A DNA stretch of 64,000 nt from Pseudomonas frederiksbergensis (GTDB lineage: Bacteria > Pseudomonadota > Gammaproteobacteria > Pseudomonadales > Pseudomonadaceae). The DNA lies in assembly GCF_001952935.1 (NCBI RefSeq), contig NZ_CP018319.1, positions 4,856,001 to 4,920,000 on the forward strand. Direction: 5' to 3'. Under the pieces are notes generated by a model. It saw nothing but the letters and a program-made list of their open reading frames with translations, did not search any database and had not been told where the DNA came from. The position numbers were made by a program, and so were the translations under genes. Positions 51,422 through 60,502 of this stretch are shown piece after piece (positions within the stretch are counted from its first letter, which is position 1; each line of letters opens with the position of its first letter).

Positions 51422-52753
51422 ATGGCCTTTCACCCAATCGCCGCAGACGATGACGACTGTAGTGGCGTCGGCGTTGCGCGCAAGTACGCCTGGATCGTCT
51501 TTGCACTGACGTTCGGGCTGTTGATTTCCGATTACATGTCGCGTCAGGTGCTGAACGCGGTGTTCCCGATGCTCAAGGGCGAATGGGCCCTGAGCGACGG
51601 CCAGCTCGGCCTGCTCAGTGGCATTGTCGCCCTGATGGTGGGGCTGCTGACCATTCCCCTGTCATTGCTGGCGGATCGTTTCGGCCGGGTAAAAAGCCTG
51701 GCGCTGATGGCTTTGCTGTGGAGCCTGGCGACGCTGGGCTGCGCATTGGCGCAGGACTATCAGCAGATGTTCATTGCACGGTTCATGGTCGGCGTCGGCG
51801 AAGCGGCGTACGGCAGCGTCGGCATCGCCGTGGTGATCTCGGTATTTCCCAAACACATGCGGGCAACCCTGGCCAGTGCGTTCATGGCGGGTGGCATGTT
51901 CGGTTCGGTATTAGGGATGGCGCTGGGCGGTGCAATCGCCGCCAAGCTTGGCTGGCGATGGTCGTTTGCCGGCATGGCGCTGTTCGGCCTGCTGCTGGCG
52001 GTGCTTTATCCGATCATCGTCAAGGAAGCACGCATTGCGCCGCAACGTGCCGCTCAGGTGGCGAACAAGGCAGCTGCCGCGGTCAAGCGTCCATTGCGTA
52101 CGCTGTTTTCCAGCCGCTCGGTGATCGCGGCCTACATCGGCAGCGGCTTGCAACTGTTCGTCGGCGGCACCGTCATTGTGTGGATGCCCAGTTACCTCAA
52201 TCGTTATTACGACATGGCCACCGACAAGGCAGGTGGCCTCGCGGCGATCATCGTGCTGTGCAGCGGGGCGGGGATGATCCTGTGCGGCATGCTCAGTGAT
52301 CGACTGTGCCGTCATTCGCCGGAGCGCAAAGTGGCGTTGGCCATCGCTTATTGCCTGGGCAGTTGCCTGCTGTTGTCGGCGGCGTTCGCTCTGCCGGCGG
52401 GGCCTGGGCAATTGCTGCTGATCTGCCTGGGCATGTTGATTGCCGCCGGCACGACCGGCCCTTGCGGAGCGATGGTTGCCAACCTGACCCATTACTCGGT
52501 CCACGGCACGGCCTTCGCCACGTTGACCCTGGCCAACAACATGCTGGGACTCGCGCCTGGGCCGTTCATCACCGGCAGGGTGTCCGACCTGATTGGCTTG
52601 CAGGCTGCTTTTCAGCTGGTGCCACTGGTCAGCATCGCGGCGGCGGCCGTGTTCTTTTATGCCAAGTGTCATTACCACAAGGACATTGCCCGGCTTAAGG
52701 GCGAGCAAGTCCGAGATTCGATTAGCAAAGCGGTGTTAGAGGTGAAGTTGTGA
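51422..52753 (+). CDS. MFS transporter
   Basis: 443 residues, 12 predicted TM helices. MFS motif A LADRFGRVKSLALM near residue 77-90 and a repeat in the second half (LSDRLCRHSPERK). N-terminal start SDYMSRQVLNAVFPMLKGEWALSDGQLGLLSGIVALMVG suits the aromatic-acid/hexuronate type importers. GAGGAGG box. Stop overlaps the next start (GTGA). Probably imports the operon's substrate. Confidence 0.88.
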   Translation: MAFHPIAADDDDCSGVGVARKYAWIVFALTFGLLISDYMSRQVLNAVFPMLKGEWALSDGQLGLLSGIVALMVGLLTIPLSLLADRFGRVKSLALMALLWSLATLGCALAQDYQQMFIARFMVGVGEAAYGSVGIAVVISVFPKHMRATLASAFMAGGMFGSVLGMALGGAIAAKLGWRWSFAGMALFGLLLAVLYPIIVKEARIAPQRAAQVANKAAAAVKRPLRTLFSSRSVIAAYIGSGLQLFVGGTVIVWMPSYLNRYYDMATDKAGGLAAIIVLCSGAGMILCGMLSDRLCRHSPERKVALAIAYCLGSCLLLSAAFALPAGPGQLLLICLGMLIAAGTTGPCGAMVANLTHYSVHGTAFATLTLANNMLGLAPGPFITGRVSDLIGLQAAFQLVPLVSIAAAAVFFYAKCHYHKDIARLKGEQVRDSISKAVLEVKL

Positions 52754-53415
52754 GTGGTCGTCGTTTACGTATTGATGTGTTCTTCGATTTCATCTGCCCA
52801 TGGTGCCTGATCGGCAAGCGTCAACTGGAGCATGCGCAGGTACAGTTTCGCAGTCGCCACCCGGACGTGCAGATCACCACGGTGTGGCATGGCGTGCAGT
52901 TGCTGCCTCAGTTGCCGGTAGAAGGCGAGCCCTTCGCCGATTTCTATCGCAAACGCCTGGGCAATGCCGACGCCATGACCATGCGCCAGGCCCAGGTACA
53001 GCAGGCTGCGGCGGCGGTTGGACTGACCATCGACCTCAGCCACATCGAGACGATGCCCAACACTGCAGACGCCCACCGTTTGTTCGAACGCGTCAGCGTA
53101 CTGGGCAATGCTGCTCAGCGTGAAATGTTGCTCGAACGGCTGTTCGCCGCTTATTTCCGCAAACGCGAAAACCTGGGGTGCCGCGAGACTTTGCTCGCCA
53201 TTGCCCGCGCCTGCGGCGTCGATACGGACGTGGTGCTCGATTGCCTGACGGGAGACGCCACGCCATTCGAAGGCTTGCCCGGCGCGACCAGTGGGGTGCC
53301 GAGCTTTCAGTTCGACCGCCGCATGACGGTGATCGGTGCACAACCTGCCCAGGCGCTGCTTGGGGCCATGAGCCAGGCACTGAAAGAAAGTGATAACGAG
53401 CGGCAACCGGCATGA
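52750..53415 (+). CDS. DsbA-family (FrnE-like) thiol oxidoreductase
   Basis: 221 residues, cytosolic thioredoxin-fold protein with insertion domain. CPWC active site at 16-19 in FFDFICPWCLIGKRQLE and cis-Pro region GVPSFQF. FrnE-like proteins isomerise disulfides or, in relatives (HCCA isomerase), act on aromatic catabolic intermediates with glutathione. GTG start overlaps the MFS stop; stop overlaps the Rieske start (ATGA). Confidence 0.87.
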   Translation: MSGRRLRIDVFFDFICPWCLIGKRQLEHAQVQFRSRHPDVQITTVWHGVQLLPQLPVEGEPFADFYRKRLGNADAMTMRQAQVQQAAAAVGLTIDLSHIETMPNTADAHRLFERVSVLGNAAQREMLLERLFAAYFRKRENLGCRETLLAIARACGVDTDVVLDCLTGDATPFEGLPGATSGVPSFQFDRRMTVIGAQPAQALLGAMSQALKESDNERQPA

Positions 53416-53738
53416 ACCGGCGTATCCCCGTGCCTGCCGGAAAACTCCCGCAGGCGGGCGGTCGTGCACTGTTCGAATTCGATGACAAAAGCCTGGCGTT
53501 ATTCAACGTCGAAGGTGACGTGTTCGCCATCGACGACAGTTGCCCGCACCAGGGCGCCTCGCTGTGTGGCGGGCGCCTTGATGGACGGGTGATTCAATGC
53601 TGCGCCCATGGCCTGCGCTTCGATTTGCGCAGCGGTTACTTGCTCAATTCCACCGCAATCAAAGTCGCCAATTATCCGGTCGAGATCATCGACGGCCAGG
53701 CATTCATCGTTATCGTTGCCGAGGAGTCCGCGCCATGA
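53412..53738 (+). CDS. Rieske [2Fe-2S] ferredoxin-like protein
   Basis: 108 residues, one Rieske domain: Cys44-x-His46 (CPHQGASLCGG) and Cys63-x2-His66 (CCAHGLRFDL). Like NirD/ferredoxin components of ring-hydroxylating systems; no large oxygenase subunit is in the operon, so its partner is unknown. Overlaps both neighbours by 4 bp. Confidence 0.87.
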   Translation: MNRRIPVPAGKLPQAGGRALFEFDDKSLALFNVEGDVFAIDDSCPHQGASLCGGRLDGRVIQCCAHGLRFDLRSGYLLNSTAIKVANYPVEIIDGQAFIVIVAEESAP

Positions 53739-54745
53739 GCGCCATCGCTCTCACCCGTATCCACAGCCGAACGCGCGAGCTGGCGCCAGGCTTTGTCGTT
53801 AGCCTGATCGTCGCAGCCGCAGCGTCCTTTTTGTCCGAGCACTATGGCGCGCCGGTAATGCTGTTCGCTTTGTTGCTGGGCATGGCGCTGAACTTCCTGG
53901 CCGGTGACGGTGCCTGCAAGGCTGGCATCGAGTTCACCGCACGCACCGTGTTGCGCATTGGCGTGGCGCTGCTGGGCATGCGCATCACGCTCGAACAGAT
54001 TGCCGCGCTGGGCTGGAAGCCTGTGGCGCTGGTGGTGATTGTGGTGGTGGTGACCATCGGCGTCTCGGTGATCGCGGCCAAGGCGCTGGGCTTTCAGCGT
54101 TTGTTCGGCATGCTCACCGGTGGCGCCACCGCGATTTGTGGTGCATCGGCCGCATTGGCGCTGGCGGCGGCATTGCCCAATCATCCGCAGAAAGAACGCG
54201 CGACATTGTTCACGGTGATCGGGGTGTCGGCGTTGTCCACCCTGGCGATGATCGTGTACCCGATGATTGCCAACTGGCTGTCGTTGTCGCCACAAGTGGC
54301 GGGCGTGTTCCTGGGGGCGACCATTCACGATGTCGCCCAGGTGGTCGGTGCCGGTTACAGCATGTCGACCGAGACCGGCGATACGGCCACGGTGGTCAAG
54401 TTGATGCGGGTTGCCATGCTGCTGCCGGTGATCGTCTGTGCCGCCATGATCACCCGCATGCAAGGTGCCGATCCGGCCGGAAAACGGCCGCCGCTGCTGC
54501 CTTGGTTCGCCGTCGGGTTTCTGATCCTGGCCTGTATCAACAGCACCGGCTGGGTGGCCCCGGTGGTGCAAGGGTCGGTCAATGAACTGTCGCGCTGGTG
54601 CCTGGTGGTTTCCATCAGCGCCCTGGGCATGAAAACCCAGCTCAAGGAGCTGGCGGCGGTGGGCATCAAGCCGATCCTGCTGATGGTGGGGGAAACGGTG
54701 TTCCTCGTCGTGCTGGTGCTGCTGTTGCTGCGCTGGGGTATGTAG
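53735..54745 (+). CDS. YeiH/UPF0324-family putative sulfate exporter
   Basis: 336 residues, about ten TM segments. UPF0324 marks: LFALLLGMALNFL, RTVLRIGVALLGMRITLEQIAALGW, LTGGATAICGASAALALAAALP, ATIHDVAQVVGAGYSMS. A few members have been linked to sulfate/sulfite or taurine-sulfonate metabolism. With a TauD-type enzyme in the same operon it hints that sulfite or sulfate is released from a sulfonated substrate; this is inference. Last gene of the operon, followed by a REP-type element and terminator. Confidence 0.87.
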   Translation: MSAIALTRIHSRTRELAPGFVVSLIVAAAASFLSEHYGAPVMLFALLLGMALNFLAGDGACKAGIEFTARTVLRIGVALLGMRITLEQIAALGWKPVALVVIVVVVTIGVSVIAAKALGFQRLFGMLTGGATAICGASAALALAAALPNHPQKERATLFTVIGVSALSTLAMIVYPMIANWLSLSPQVAGVFLGATIHDVAQVVGAGYSMSTETGDTATVVKLMRVAMLLPVIVCAAMITRMQGADPAGKRPPLLPWFAVGFLILACINSTGWVAPVVQGSVNELSRWCLVVSISALGMKTQLKELAAVGIKPILLMVGETVFLVVLVLLLLRWGM

Positions 54746-54756
54746 GCACACAACAC

Positions 54757-54887
54757 TGTGGCGAGGGAGCTTGCTCCCGTTGGGGTGCGGAGCGCCCCCA
54801 CCAAGAACACCGCGTTTTCTCAGAAACCACTCGGCGTCCTTTTTGGGGCCGCTGCGCAGCCCAGCGGGAGCAAGCTCCCTCGCCACA
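54757..54887. repeat. Inverted-repeat element, TGTGGCGAGGGAGC type
   Basis: Ends TGTGGCGAGGGAGCTTGCTC and its inverted copy GAGCAAGCTCCCTCGCCACA, with a GC-rich centre containing further palindromes. Another of the Pseudomonas intergenic REP families. Confidence 0.88.
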
Positions 54888-54924
54888 GAACTCCTCGGCC
54901 GGTGTCACGAACGCCGGTTTTTTT

Positions 54925-54957
54925 ACGGCGACTGTGCCAGCAGTCGCCGTTTTTTTT
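54925..54957 (+). terminator. Rho-independent terminator of the BKACE operon
   Basis: ACGGCGACTG / CAGTCGCCGT perfect 10-bp stem, 6-base loop TGCCAG, seven T following. 180 bp after the YeiH stop. Confidence 0.88.
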
Positions 54958-54966
54958 GCGTCCCTT

Positions 54967-56025
54967 TCAGTCGTCCCGGGGTTCCGTGGTGCCGGGCAGG
55001 GTGCTCGGCTCGCTGGGTGCCTTGGGTTGTTTTTGCGCACTGCGCCATGCGGCGGGCGGCATGCCGAACTGGGTGATGAACCAGCGGGTGAAGGAACTCG
55101 CCATCGAATAGCCGAGCATGTCGGCGATCCGGCCCAACGAATAATTCGGGTTTTCCAGGTAGCGCAACACCAGGTCACGGCGCACGTCGTTGATCAGGTC
55201 GTTGAAGGCGCAGCCGTCGTCTTTCAGGCGACGTTGCAGGGTGCGTACGTTCATGCCCTGGGTCTGGGCGATCTGCTCGATGGTGGCGCGCCCCATCGGC
55301 AACAACAGGTAAATGGCTTTGCGCACCTCGAACAGCATCGACGGGCCTTCGTGGTGCAGCAGTGAGTCGAGGTAGCTCTGGGCGTAGCGCGCCATGGCCG
55401 GGTCGGCATGGGGGTTGGTCATGTCGAGGCTGGCATTGGGACAGACGATGCCATTGAACTCGCTGCCGAATTCCAGTTTGCAGCCGAACAGGCGGCGATG
55501 CAGTTGCAGGTTGTCGGGAGGCTGGTGCGTGAAGTTGACGCTGTAGGGTTGCCAGTGCGCGCCGAGCAGGGCGGCGCACAGGCGGAACATCACCCCGATC
55601 GCCAGTTCATTGGCTTGTCGGCAGGGCATCGGCGATTCGGTGACCACCTCTTCGCGAATGATCACCATCTTGCCCGCCTCCTCGATGAAGAGGGCCAGCG
55701 AATCGTTCATCAGATGACGGTAGTGCACCAACACTTGCAACGTGTCGCGCAGCGTACGCTGGTGGCTGAGCAACAGGCTGACCACGCCGAAGTCCGAGAG
55801 CTGGCGCGACTCGGCCATGCTCAGGCCGAAACTCTGGCAGCCACTGGCAACAGCCGAATCCTCCAGCAGACGCACGGCGGCATCGATGGGAATGCGATGT
55901 TCAGGGGCTAGCAGCTTGGCTTTGCTCAAGCCGACGCCGGCCAACACATCGCGTGGGTTGAACCCCAGGTATTGAGTAACCTCCAGGTAGTTGGTCAAGA
56001 CGGCGGCGCGAACAAGCTTGGGCAT
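54967..56025 (-). CDS. AraC-family transcriptional regulator
   Basis: 352 residues. N-terminal Arabinose_bd-type domain (about 10-200: LAGVGLSKAKLLAPEHRIPIDAAVRLLEDSA) and C-terminal HTH_18 (about 245-335: IEQIAQTQGMNVRTLQRRLKDDGCAFNDLINDVRRDLVLRYLENPNYSLGRIADMLGYSMASSFTRWFITQFGMPP). ATG 56025 follows AGGAAAG. It sits between two operons that share a 40-bp promoter element and diverges from the second, so it is the likely activator of both. Confidence 0.9.
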   Translation of the reverse strand: MPKLVRAAVLTNYLEVTQYLGFNPRDVLAGVGLSKAKLLAPEHRIPIDAAVRLLEDSAVASGCQSFGLSMAESRQLSDFGVVSLLLSHQRTLRDTLQVLVHYRHLMNDSLALFIEEAGKMVIIREEVVTESPMPCRQANELAIGVMFRLCAALLGAHWQPYSVNFTHQPPDNLQLHRRLFGCKLEFGSEFNGIVCPNASLDMTNPHADPAMARYAQSYLDSLLHHEGPSMLFEVRKAIYLLLPMGRATIEQIAQTQGMNVRTLQRRLKDDGCAFNDLINDVRRDLVLRYLENPNYSLGRIADMLGYSMASSFTRWFITQFGMPPAAWRSAQKQPKAPSEPSTLPGTTEPRDD

Positions 56026-56132
56026 GCGAAGGTCTTTCCTGGGCCAGTTGCGATTCAAATTTGCGTGGCGACTATATCCAGCACATCAACGATTGAACAG
56101 TTGTGACGTTGTCGGAGACGCTCGCCCAATGC

Positions 56133-56159
56133 TGTCCAAAATCACACCGTCGTTGTCCA
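56133..56159. promoter_or_regulatory. TGTCCA direct repeats, 21 bp apart
   Basis: TGTCCA at 56133-56138 and 56154-56159 in the 356-bp divergent region between the AraC gene and the hydrolase gene. Spacing of two helical turns suggests a second activator site or an autoregulatory site. Confidence 0.4.
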
Positions 56160-56252
56160 GCAATTGACGCTCACCCATTGATTACAGTGAGCTGTAGAGA
56201 ACCTGCGGGGATATTCGACCAATGGTCGCTGTGTGCCCGACACCTGGAAATC

Positions 56253-56292
56253 TGTCATGAAAAGAAAAGTGCCTGACGTCTAATGAAAAGCG
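56253..56292 (+). promoter_or_regulatory. Putative AraC-regulated promoter element, copy 2
   Basis: 32/40 identical to 48228-48267. Half-sites AAGAAAAG (56262) and ATGAAAAG (56283) are 21 bp apart; a -10-like TTTAAT starts 18 bp after the second (56309). About 90 bp before the hydrolase GTG start. Confidence 0.6.
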
Positions 56293-56381
56293 CTTCGGGC
56301 GGGCGCTCTTTAATGTCAGTCCTACAAAAAGCCCCTGGCGAACAGAGCTAGTCGAGTCATCGAGAAAGCGAAGGTGTTGAA

Positions 56382-56948
56382 GTGAACAAACTGCAAACTG
56401 CAGCAACCGTTCTGATCGTACCGGGCCTGCGCGAGCACGTTGCCGAGCATTGGCAAACGCTGCTGGAAGCCAGGCTGTGCAAAGTACGCAGTGTGCCACC
56501 GCTGGACACCGACAAGCTCGATTGCGCCAAGCGGGTCGACGCGATCCAGCACGCGCTGGAGCAGATCGACGGGCCGGTGATTCTGGTCGCTCACAGCGCA
56601 GGTGTGCTGATGGTCGCGCACTGGGCGGCGCTGCACAGTCGGCCGATCAAGGGTGCGCTGCTGGCCGCTCCGCCGGACCTCGATGCCGAGTGGCCGCAAG
56701 GCTACCCCTCCGCTGAAACCCTGCGTAGCCAGGGTTGGGACCCTCTGCCCAAAGGCCGGTTGCCGTTCCGCAGCCTGGTGGCCGCCAGTACCAACGACCA
56801 CCTCGCCAGCCTGGATGCCGCCACGCGCATGGCCGACGGCTGGGGCAGCGAACTGCTCAACCTCGGCGAAGTCGGTCACCTCAATCCTGCTGCCGGGTAT
56901 GGGCACTGGCCACACGCCGAAGCCCTCATCCTCGAGCTGGATCGCTAG
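56382..56948 (+). CDS. RBBP9/YdeN-type serine alpha/beta hydrolase
   Basis: 188 residues. Nucleophile Ser72 in LVAHSAGV, catalytic Asp in ASTNDHLAS and His in GEVGHLNPAAGYG, the last being the RBBP9 (DUF1234) signature. Small cytosolic esterase-like family. GTG start with no strong Shine-Dalgarno. First gene of the DUF1302 operon, 127 bp before the next. Confidence 0.87.
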   Translation: MNKLQTAATVLIVPGLREHVAEHWQTLLEARLCKVRSVPPLDTDKLDCAKRVDAIQHALEQIDGPVILVAHSAGVLMVAHWAALHSRPIKGALLAAPPDLDAEWPQGYPSAETLRSQGWDPLPKGRLPFRSLVAASTNDHLASLDAATRMADGWGSELLNLGEVGHLNPAAGYGHWPHAEALILELDR

Positions 56949-57075
56949 TTCAGGCGCCGGTTGGCCCGCGCCATCCGGCATTTGCCCTCATTCCTGAAAC
57001 CGTAAACCCCTGGAACAAGGGGTTACGCGAGGGCGGCTGCGCTTAAAACAAATACAAAAAGGCGGAGACAACGCA

Positions 57076-59088
57076 ATGCACAACAATAAGAGTCACGGGT
57101 TCGCACCCTCGCGTTACACCTTGTTGGCCTCGGCCATCTTGGCCGCAGCCGTGCCGGTCGCGCAGGCGGTCGAGCTCGACACAGGTAACCCGGACTGGAC
57201 CGTACGTCTTGATAACACCGTGAAGTACAACTACGGCGTACGCACCGAAAGCGCTGACAAACGCATGCTGGCAACGCCGAACAACAACGACGGCGACTAC
57301 AACTTCCGCAAGGCCGGGACCAACATCACCAACCGTGTCGACCTGTTGACCGAGATGGATGTGGTCTACCAGAACCACATGGGTTTTCGTGTCAGCGCCG
57401 CCAGTTGGTACGACAAGGCCTATGAGAACACCGGTTCCAATTCCAACCCGTTCGTCAACGGCAACGACGCAAGGTCGGGGCTGGTCGCCAACGACCCACG
57501 TCTGGCCGGGGTCACCGGTGACAACGTCGGCAACGGCAGCCCGCACCTGAGCAACTATGCCCAGCGTTACTACACCGGTCCGTCCGGAGAAATCCTCGAT
57601 GCCTTCGTGTTCTACAGCACCGAAGTGGGCGAGGAGTCGCTGCTGAGCGTCAAGGCCGGTCAGCACAACGTGTTCTGGGGCGAGACCATTCTCAACCCGG
57701 TGCACTCGAACAGTTACGGTCAATCGGGCCTGGACCTGGCCAAACTGGCTGCCTCGCCCGGTACCGAAGCCAAGGAGCTGTTCGTTCCGCGTAACCAGTT
57801 GTCGATGTCGTTCACCGTCAATCCCGAGTTGACCGTGGGTGCCCAGTATTTCCTCGATTGGGACGCCGCGCGCCTGCCTGAAGCCGGTACTTACTATGGT
57901 GGTTCCGATCTGGTCGGTTTCGGTGCGCAGTCGTTCCTGCTGGGCAACACCAATGGCGTGGTGCCGGGCAGTCCGCTGGGGTGTGGCCTGGCGCCCTGCA
58001 ATGGCTTGACCAATGTGCGTCGCGGTCATGACCTGACACCGGACAAGCGCGGTGACTGGGGTGTTATGGCCAAGTGGTCGCCGGCCTGGCTGGATGGCAC
58101 CCTCGGCGCTTACTACCGCGAAACCTCGGAAATCCTGCCGCAAGCGTGGCTGGATGCCAGAGGCCTGAGTTCGGCCAACCCCAACGGCACCCGGCCGGCC
58201 GGGCAAGTGCCTGCGGTGGTCAATACGCTCAACTCGCTGAGCACCGCCACCTATCAAATGGCCTATGCCGACAACATCAAGATCGTTGGCTTGAGCCTGT
58301 CCAAGGATGTGGGCGGGGTGAGCGTCGGTTCTGACCTGAACATCCGTCACAACATGCCGCTGGCCAGTATTCCGGCGGTTGTCAGCACGAACAGTCCGCT
58401 GGGCCTGGGCGCGGGTCTTGGCCTGTTGCCGGCGCGTACGGCGGCCACCGGTGTGGTGTATGACACCCCGCAGGGAGGCGACAGCATGGCCGCCACCGGC
58501 GACACCTTGCACTGGACGCTCAACGGTCTGATGACCATTGCCAAAACGCCGGTATTCGATTCGGCAACCCTGCTGGGCGAGCTGTATTACAGCAACCTGC
58601 TCAAGCTCGATAGCAAGAACGAGGCGCTCTACAAGGGCAAGGACACCTATCGCGGCATCGACCAGCCGACCCGGGACAACTGGGGCATTGCGGTCAACTT
58701 CACGCCGACCTGGTACCAGGTGTTTCCCGGCGTCGACCTCAACGCACCGATGTCCATCAACGTCGGTCTCGACGGCGTGTCACCGGTCTCCGGTGGCGGT
58801 GCCAAAGACACCGGCAACTACGCCATCGGCCTCGGGGCGGTTGTGTACAACAAATACTTCATTGACCTGAAGTACGTGGACTCCTTCGGCAAGACCGACA
58901 AGTGCGACACCAGCGGTCTGAGCACCGGCGCGGCCAATGCCGGCAGCGGCGACGGTTCCACACCCAATGCCTTTAGCGGCAATGAAAACTACGCCTGTTA
59001 CGGCGGTGGCTACTCAGCCTTCTCCGGTGGAGGGGCCACGACTGAGGACCGTGGCGCCGTTTACCTGACGATGAAAACCACTTTTTGA
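57076..59088 (+). CDS. DUF1302 outer-membrane-type protein
   Basis: 670 residues. Signal peptide ending AQAVE near residue 36 and then a beta-rich sequence with alternating amphipathic strands and aromatic girdle, ending in F (MKTTF), as in outer-membrane barrels. DUF1302 marks: NPDWTVRLDNTVKYNYGVRTE, AGQHNVFWGETILNPVHSNSYGQSGLDLAKLAASPGTEAKELFVPRNQLSMSF. Regularly paired with DUF1329 and an RND protein; thought to be an envelope conduit for hydrophobic compounds, unproven. GGAG box before ATG. Confidence 0.88.
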   Translation: MHNNKSHGFAPSRYTLLASAILAAAVPVAQAVELDTGNPDWTVRLDNTVKYNYGVRTESADKRMLATPNNNDGDYNFRKAGTNITNRVDLLTEMDVVYQNHMGFRVSAASWYDKAYENTGSNSNPFVNGNDARSGLVANDPRLAGVTGDNVGNGSPHLSNYAQRYYTGPSGEILDAFVFYSTEVGEESLLSVKAGQHNVFWGETILNPVHSNSYGQSGLDLAKLAASPGTEAKELFVPRNQLSMSFTVNPELTVGAQYFLDWDAARLPEAGTYYGGSDLVGFGAQSFLLGNTNGVVPGSPLGCGLAPCNGLTNVRRGHDLTPDKRGDWGVMAKWSPAWLDGTLGAYYRETSEILPQAWLDARGLSSANPNGTRPAGQVPAVVNTLNSLSTATYQMAYADNIKIVGLSLSKDVGGVSVGSDLNIRHNMPLASIPAVVSTNSPLGLGAGLGLLPARTAATGVVYDTPQGGDSMAATGDTLHWTLNGLMTIAKTPVFDSATLLGELYYSNLLKLDSKNEALYKGKDTYRGIDQPTRDNWGIAVNFTPTWYQVFPGVDLNAPMSINVGLDGVSPVSGGGAKDTGNYAIGLGAVVYNKYFIDLKYVDSFGKTDKCDTSGLSTGAANAGSGDGSTPNAFSGNENYACYGGGYSAFSGGGATTEDRGAVYLTMKTTF

Positions 59089-59129
59089 TGCACCACTGAT
59101 TTGCTCAATGCAAGCAGGAGAATAACAAG

Positions 59130-60488
59130 ATGAAATTCGCAAAAACCGTGTTGGCCGCTTCGCTGGCCATGGTCCTTGCCGCCCAGGCACAGGCCGCTGT
59201 TTCACCTCAGGAGGCTGCCAAATTGGGCAGCAGCCTGACCCTGGTGGGCGCCGAAAAGGCCGGGAACGCTGATGGTTCCATCCCCGCCTATGAGGGTGGC
59301 TTGACCACGCCGCCGGCCAGTTTCAAAGCTGGTGATAGCATGCGCCCGGACCCCTTCGCCAACGAAAAACCATTGCTGGTGATCGATGGCAAAAACGTCG
59401 ATCAGTACAAGGGCTTGCTCAGTGCAACCACGGCGGAACTGGCCAAACGTTTCCCGAGCTTCCACGTCAATGTCTACCCGACCCACCGCACCGTTTCGCT
59501 GCCCAAAGCCATCCTCGATAACGGCGTGAAAAATGCCAGCGGCGCCAAGTCCCTCGAAGGCGGTCTGGCCATCGATAACGTGCTGCCGGGCGTGCCGTTC
59601 CCGATCCCGCAGTCGGGCAACGAAGCAATGTGGAACTTCCTGCTGCGCTATCAAGGCGTGAGCATCAACTCCAAGTACGACTCCTGGAACGTCGACTCCG
59701 CCGGTGTGCCAAGCCTGGCGACCACCGGCCAGGCGTTCATTTCCTACCCGATCTACGAAAACCTCGCGCAGCCGATCAGCAGCGCCGACGTGTACTACCA
59801 GATGAAGCTGTCCTACACCGGCCCTGCGCGCCGGGCCGGTGAAGCGGTGATGCTCAAGGACGCCGCCAACCCACTGCAACAGCCGCGTCGCGCCTGGCAA
59901 TACCTGCCTGGCCAGCGTCGGGTCAAGCTGGCACCGAACCTGGCTTACGACACGCCTAACCCCGGTACCGCTGGCGCGGGCACCTACGACGATGTTTTCG
60001 TGTTCAACGGTGCACTGGACCGCTACGACTGGAAGCTGGTGGGCAAGCAGGAAATGATCGTGCCCTACAACACCTACAAGCTGACCTACGCCCAGGATCC
60101 CAAGTCGCTGACCACCGCCAATCACCTGGCTCCCGATTATGTGCGTTGGGAAAAACACCGCGTCTGGGTAGTGGAAGGCAACCTCAAGGCCGGCGCCCGA
60201 CACATCTATCAGAAGCGCCGCTTCTACCTTGATGAAGACAGCTGGACCGCTCTGGCTTCTGACCAATACGACGCCCGTGGTCAGCTGTACCGTGGCTCCT
60301 TCGCCTTCCTCAGCCAGAGCTACGACAAGCAGATCCCGGATTCCACGCCCTTCATGATCTACGACTTGGTAGGAGGCTCGTACAACATCAACGGCGTGGT
60401 CGGGCCTTACGGCGGCATCAAGTACATCGATCCGCTCTCCAAGGCGCAATGGTCGTCGGAATCCCTGGCCGGCAGCGGCATTCGCTAA
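59130..60488 (+). CDS. DUF1329 exported protein
   Basis: 452 residues. Signal peptide MKFAKTVLAASLAMVLAAQAQA-A. Then the DUF1329 pattern LGSSLTLVGAEKAGNADGSIPAYEGGL...DPFANEKPLLVIDGKNVDQYKGLLSATTAEL, and C-terminal DDVFVFNGALDRYDWKLVGKQEMIVPYNTYKL, HRVWVVEGNLKAGARHIYQKRRFYLDEDSW. LolA-like fold expected, so probably a periplasmic lipid/hydrophobe carrier. GCAGGAG before ATG. 41 bp after DUF1302. Confidence 0.9.
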   Translation: MKFAKTVLAASLAMVLAAQAQAAVSPQEAAKLGSSLTLVGAEKAGNADGSIPAYEGGLTTPPASFKAGDSMRPDPFANEKPLLVIDGKNVDQYKGLLSATTAELAKRFPSFHVNVYPTHRTVSLPKAILDNGVKNASGAKSLEGGLAIDNVLPGVPFPIPQSGNEAMWNFLLRYQGVSINSKYDSWNVDSAGVPSLATTGQAFISYPIYENLAQPISSADVYYQMKLSYTGPARRAGEAVMLKDAANPLQQPRRAWQYLPGQRRVKLAPNLAYDTPNPGTAGAGTYDDVFVFNGALDRYDWKLVGKQEMIVPYNTYKLTYAQDPKSLTTANHLAPDYVRWEKHRVWVVEGNLKAGARHIYQKRRFYLDEDSWTALASDQYDARGQLYRGSFAFLSQSYDKQIPDSTPFMIYDLVGGSYNINGVVGPYGGIKYIDPLSKAQWSSESLAGSGIR

Positions 60489-60502
60489 GCCAACCGCAAA
60501 AA

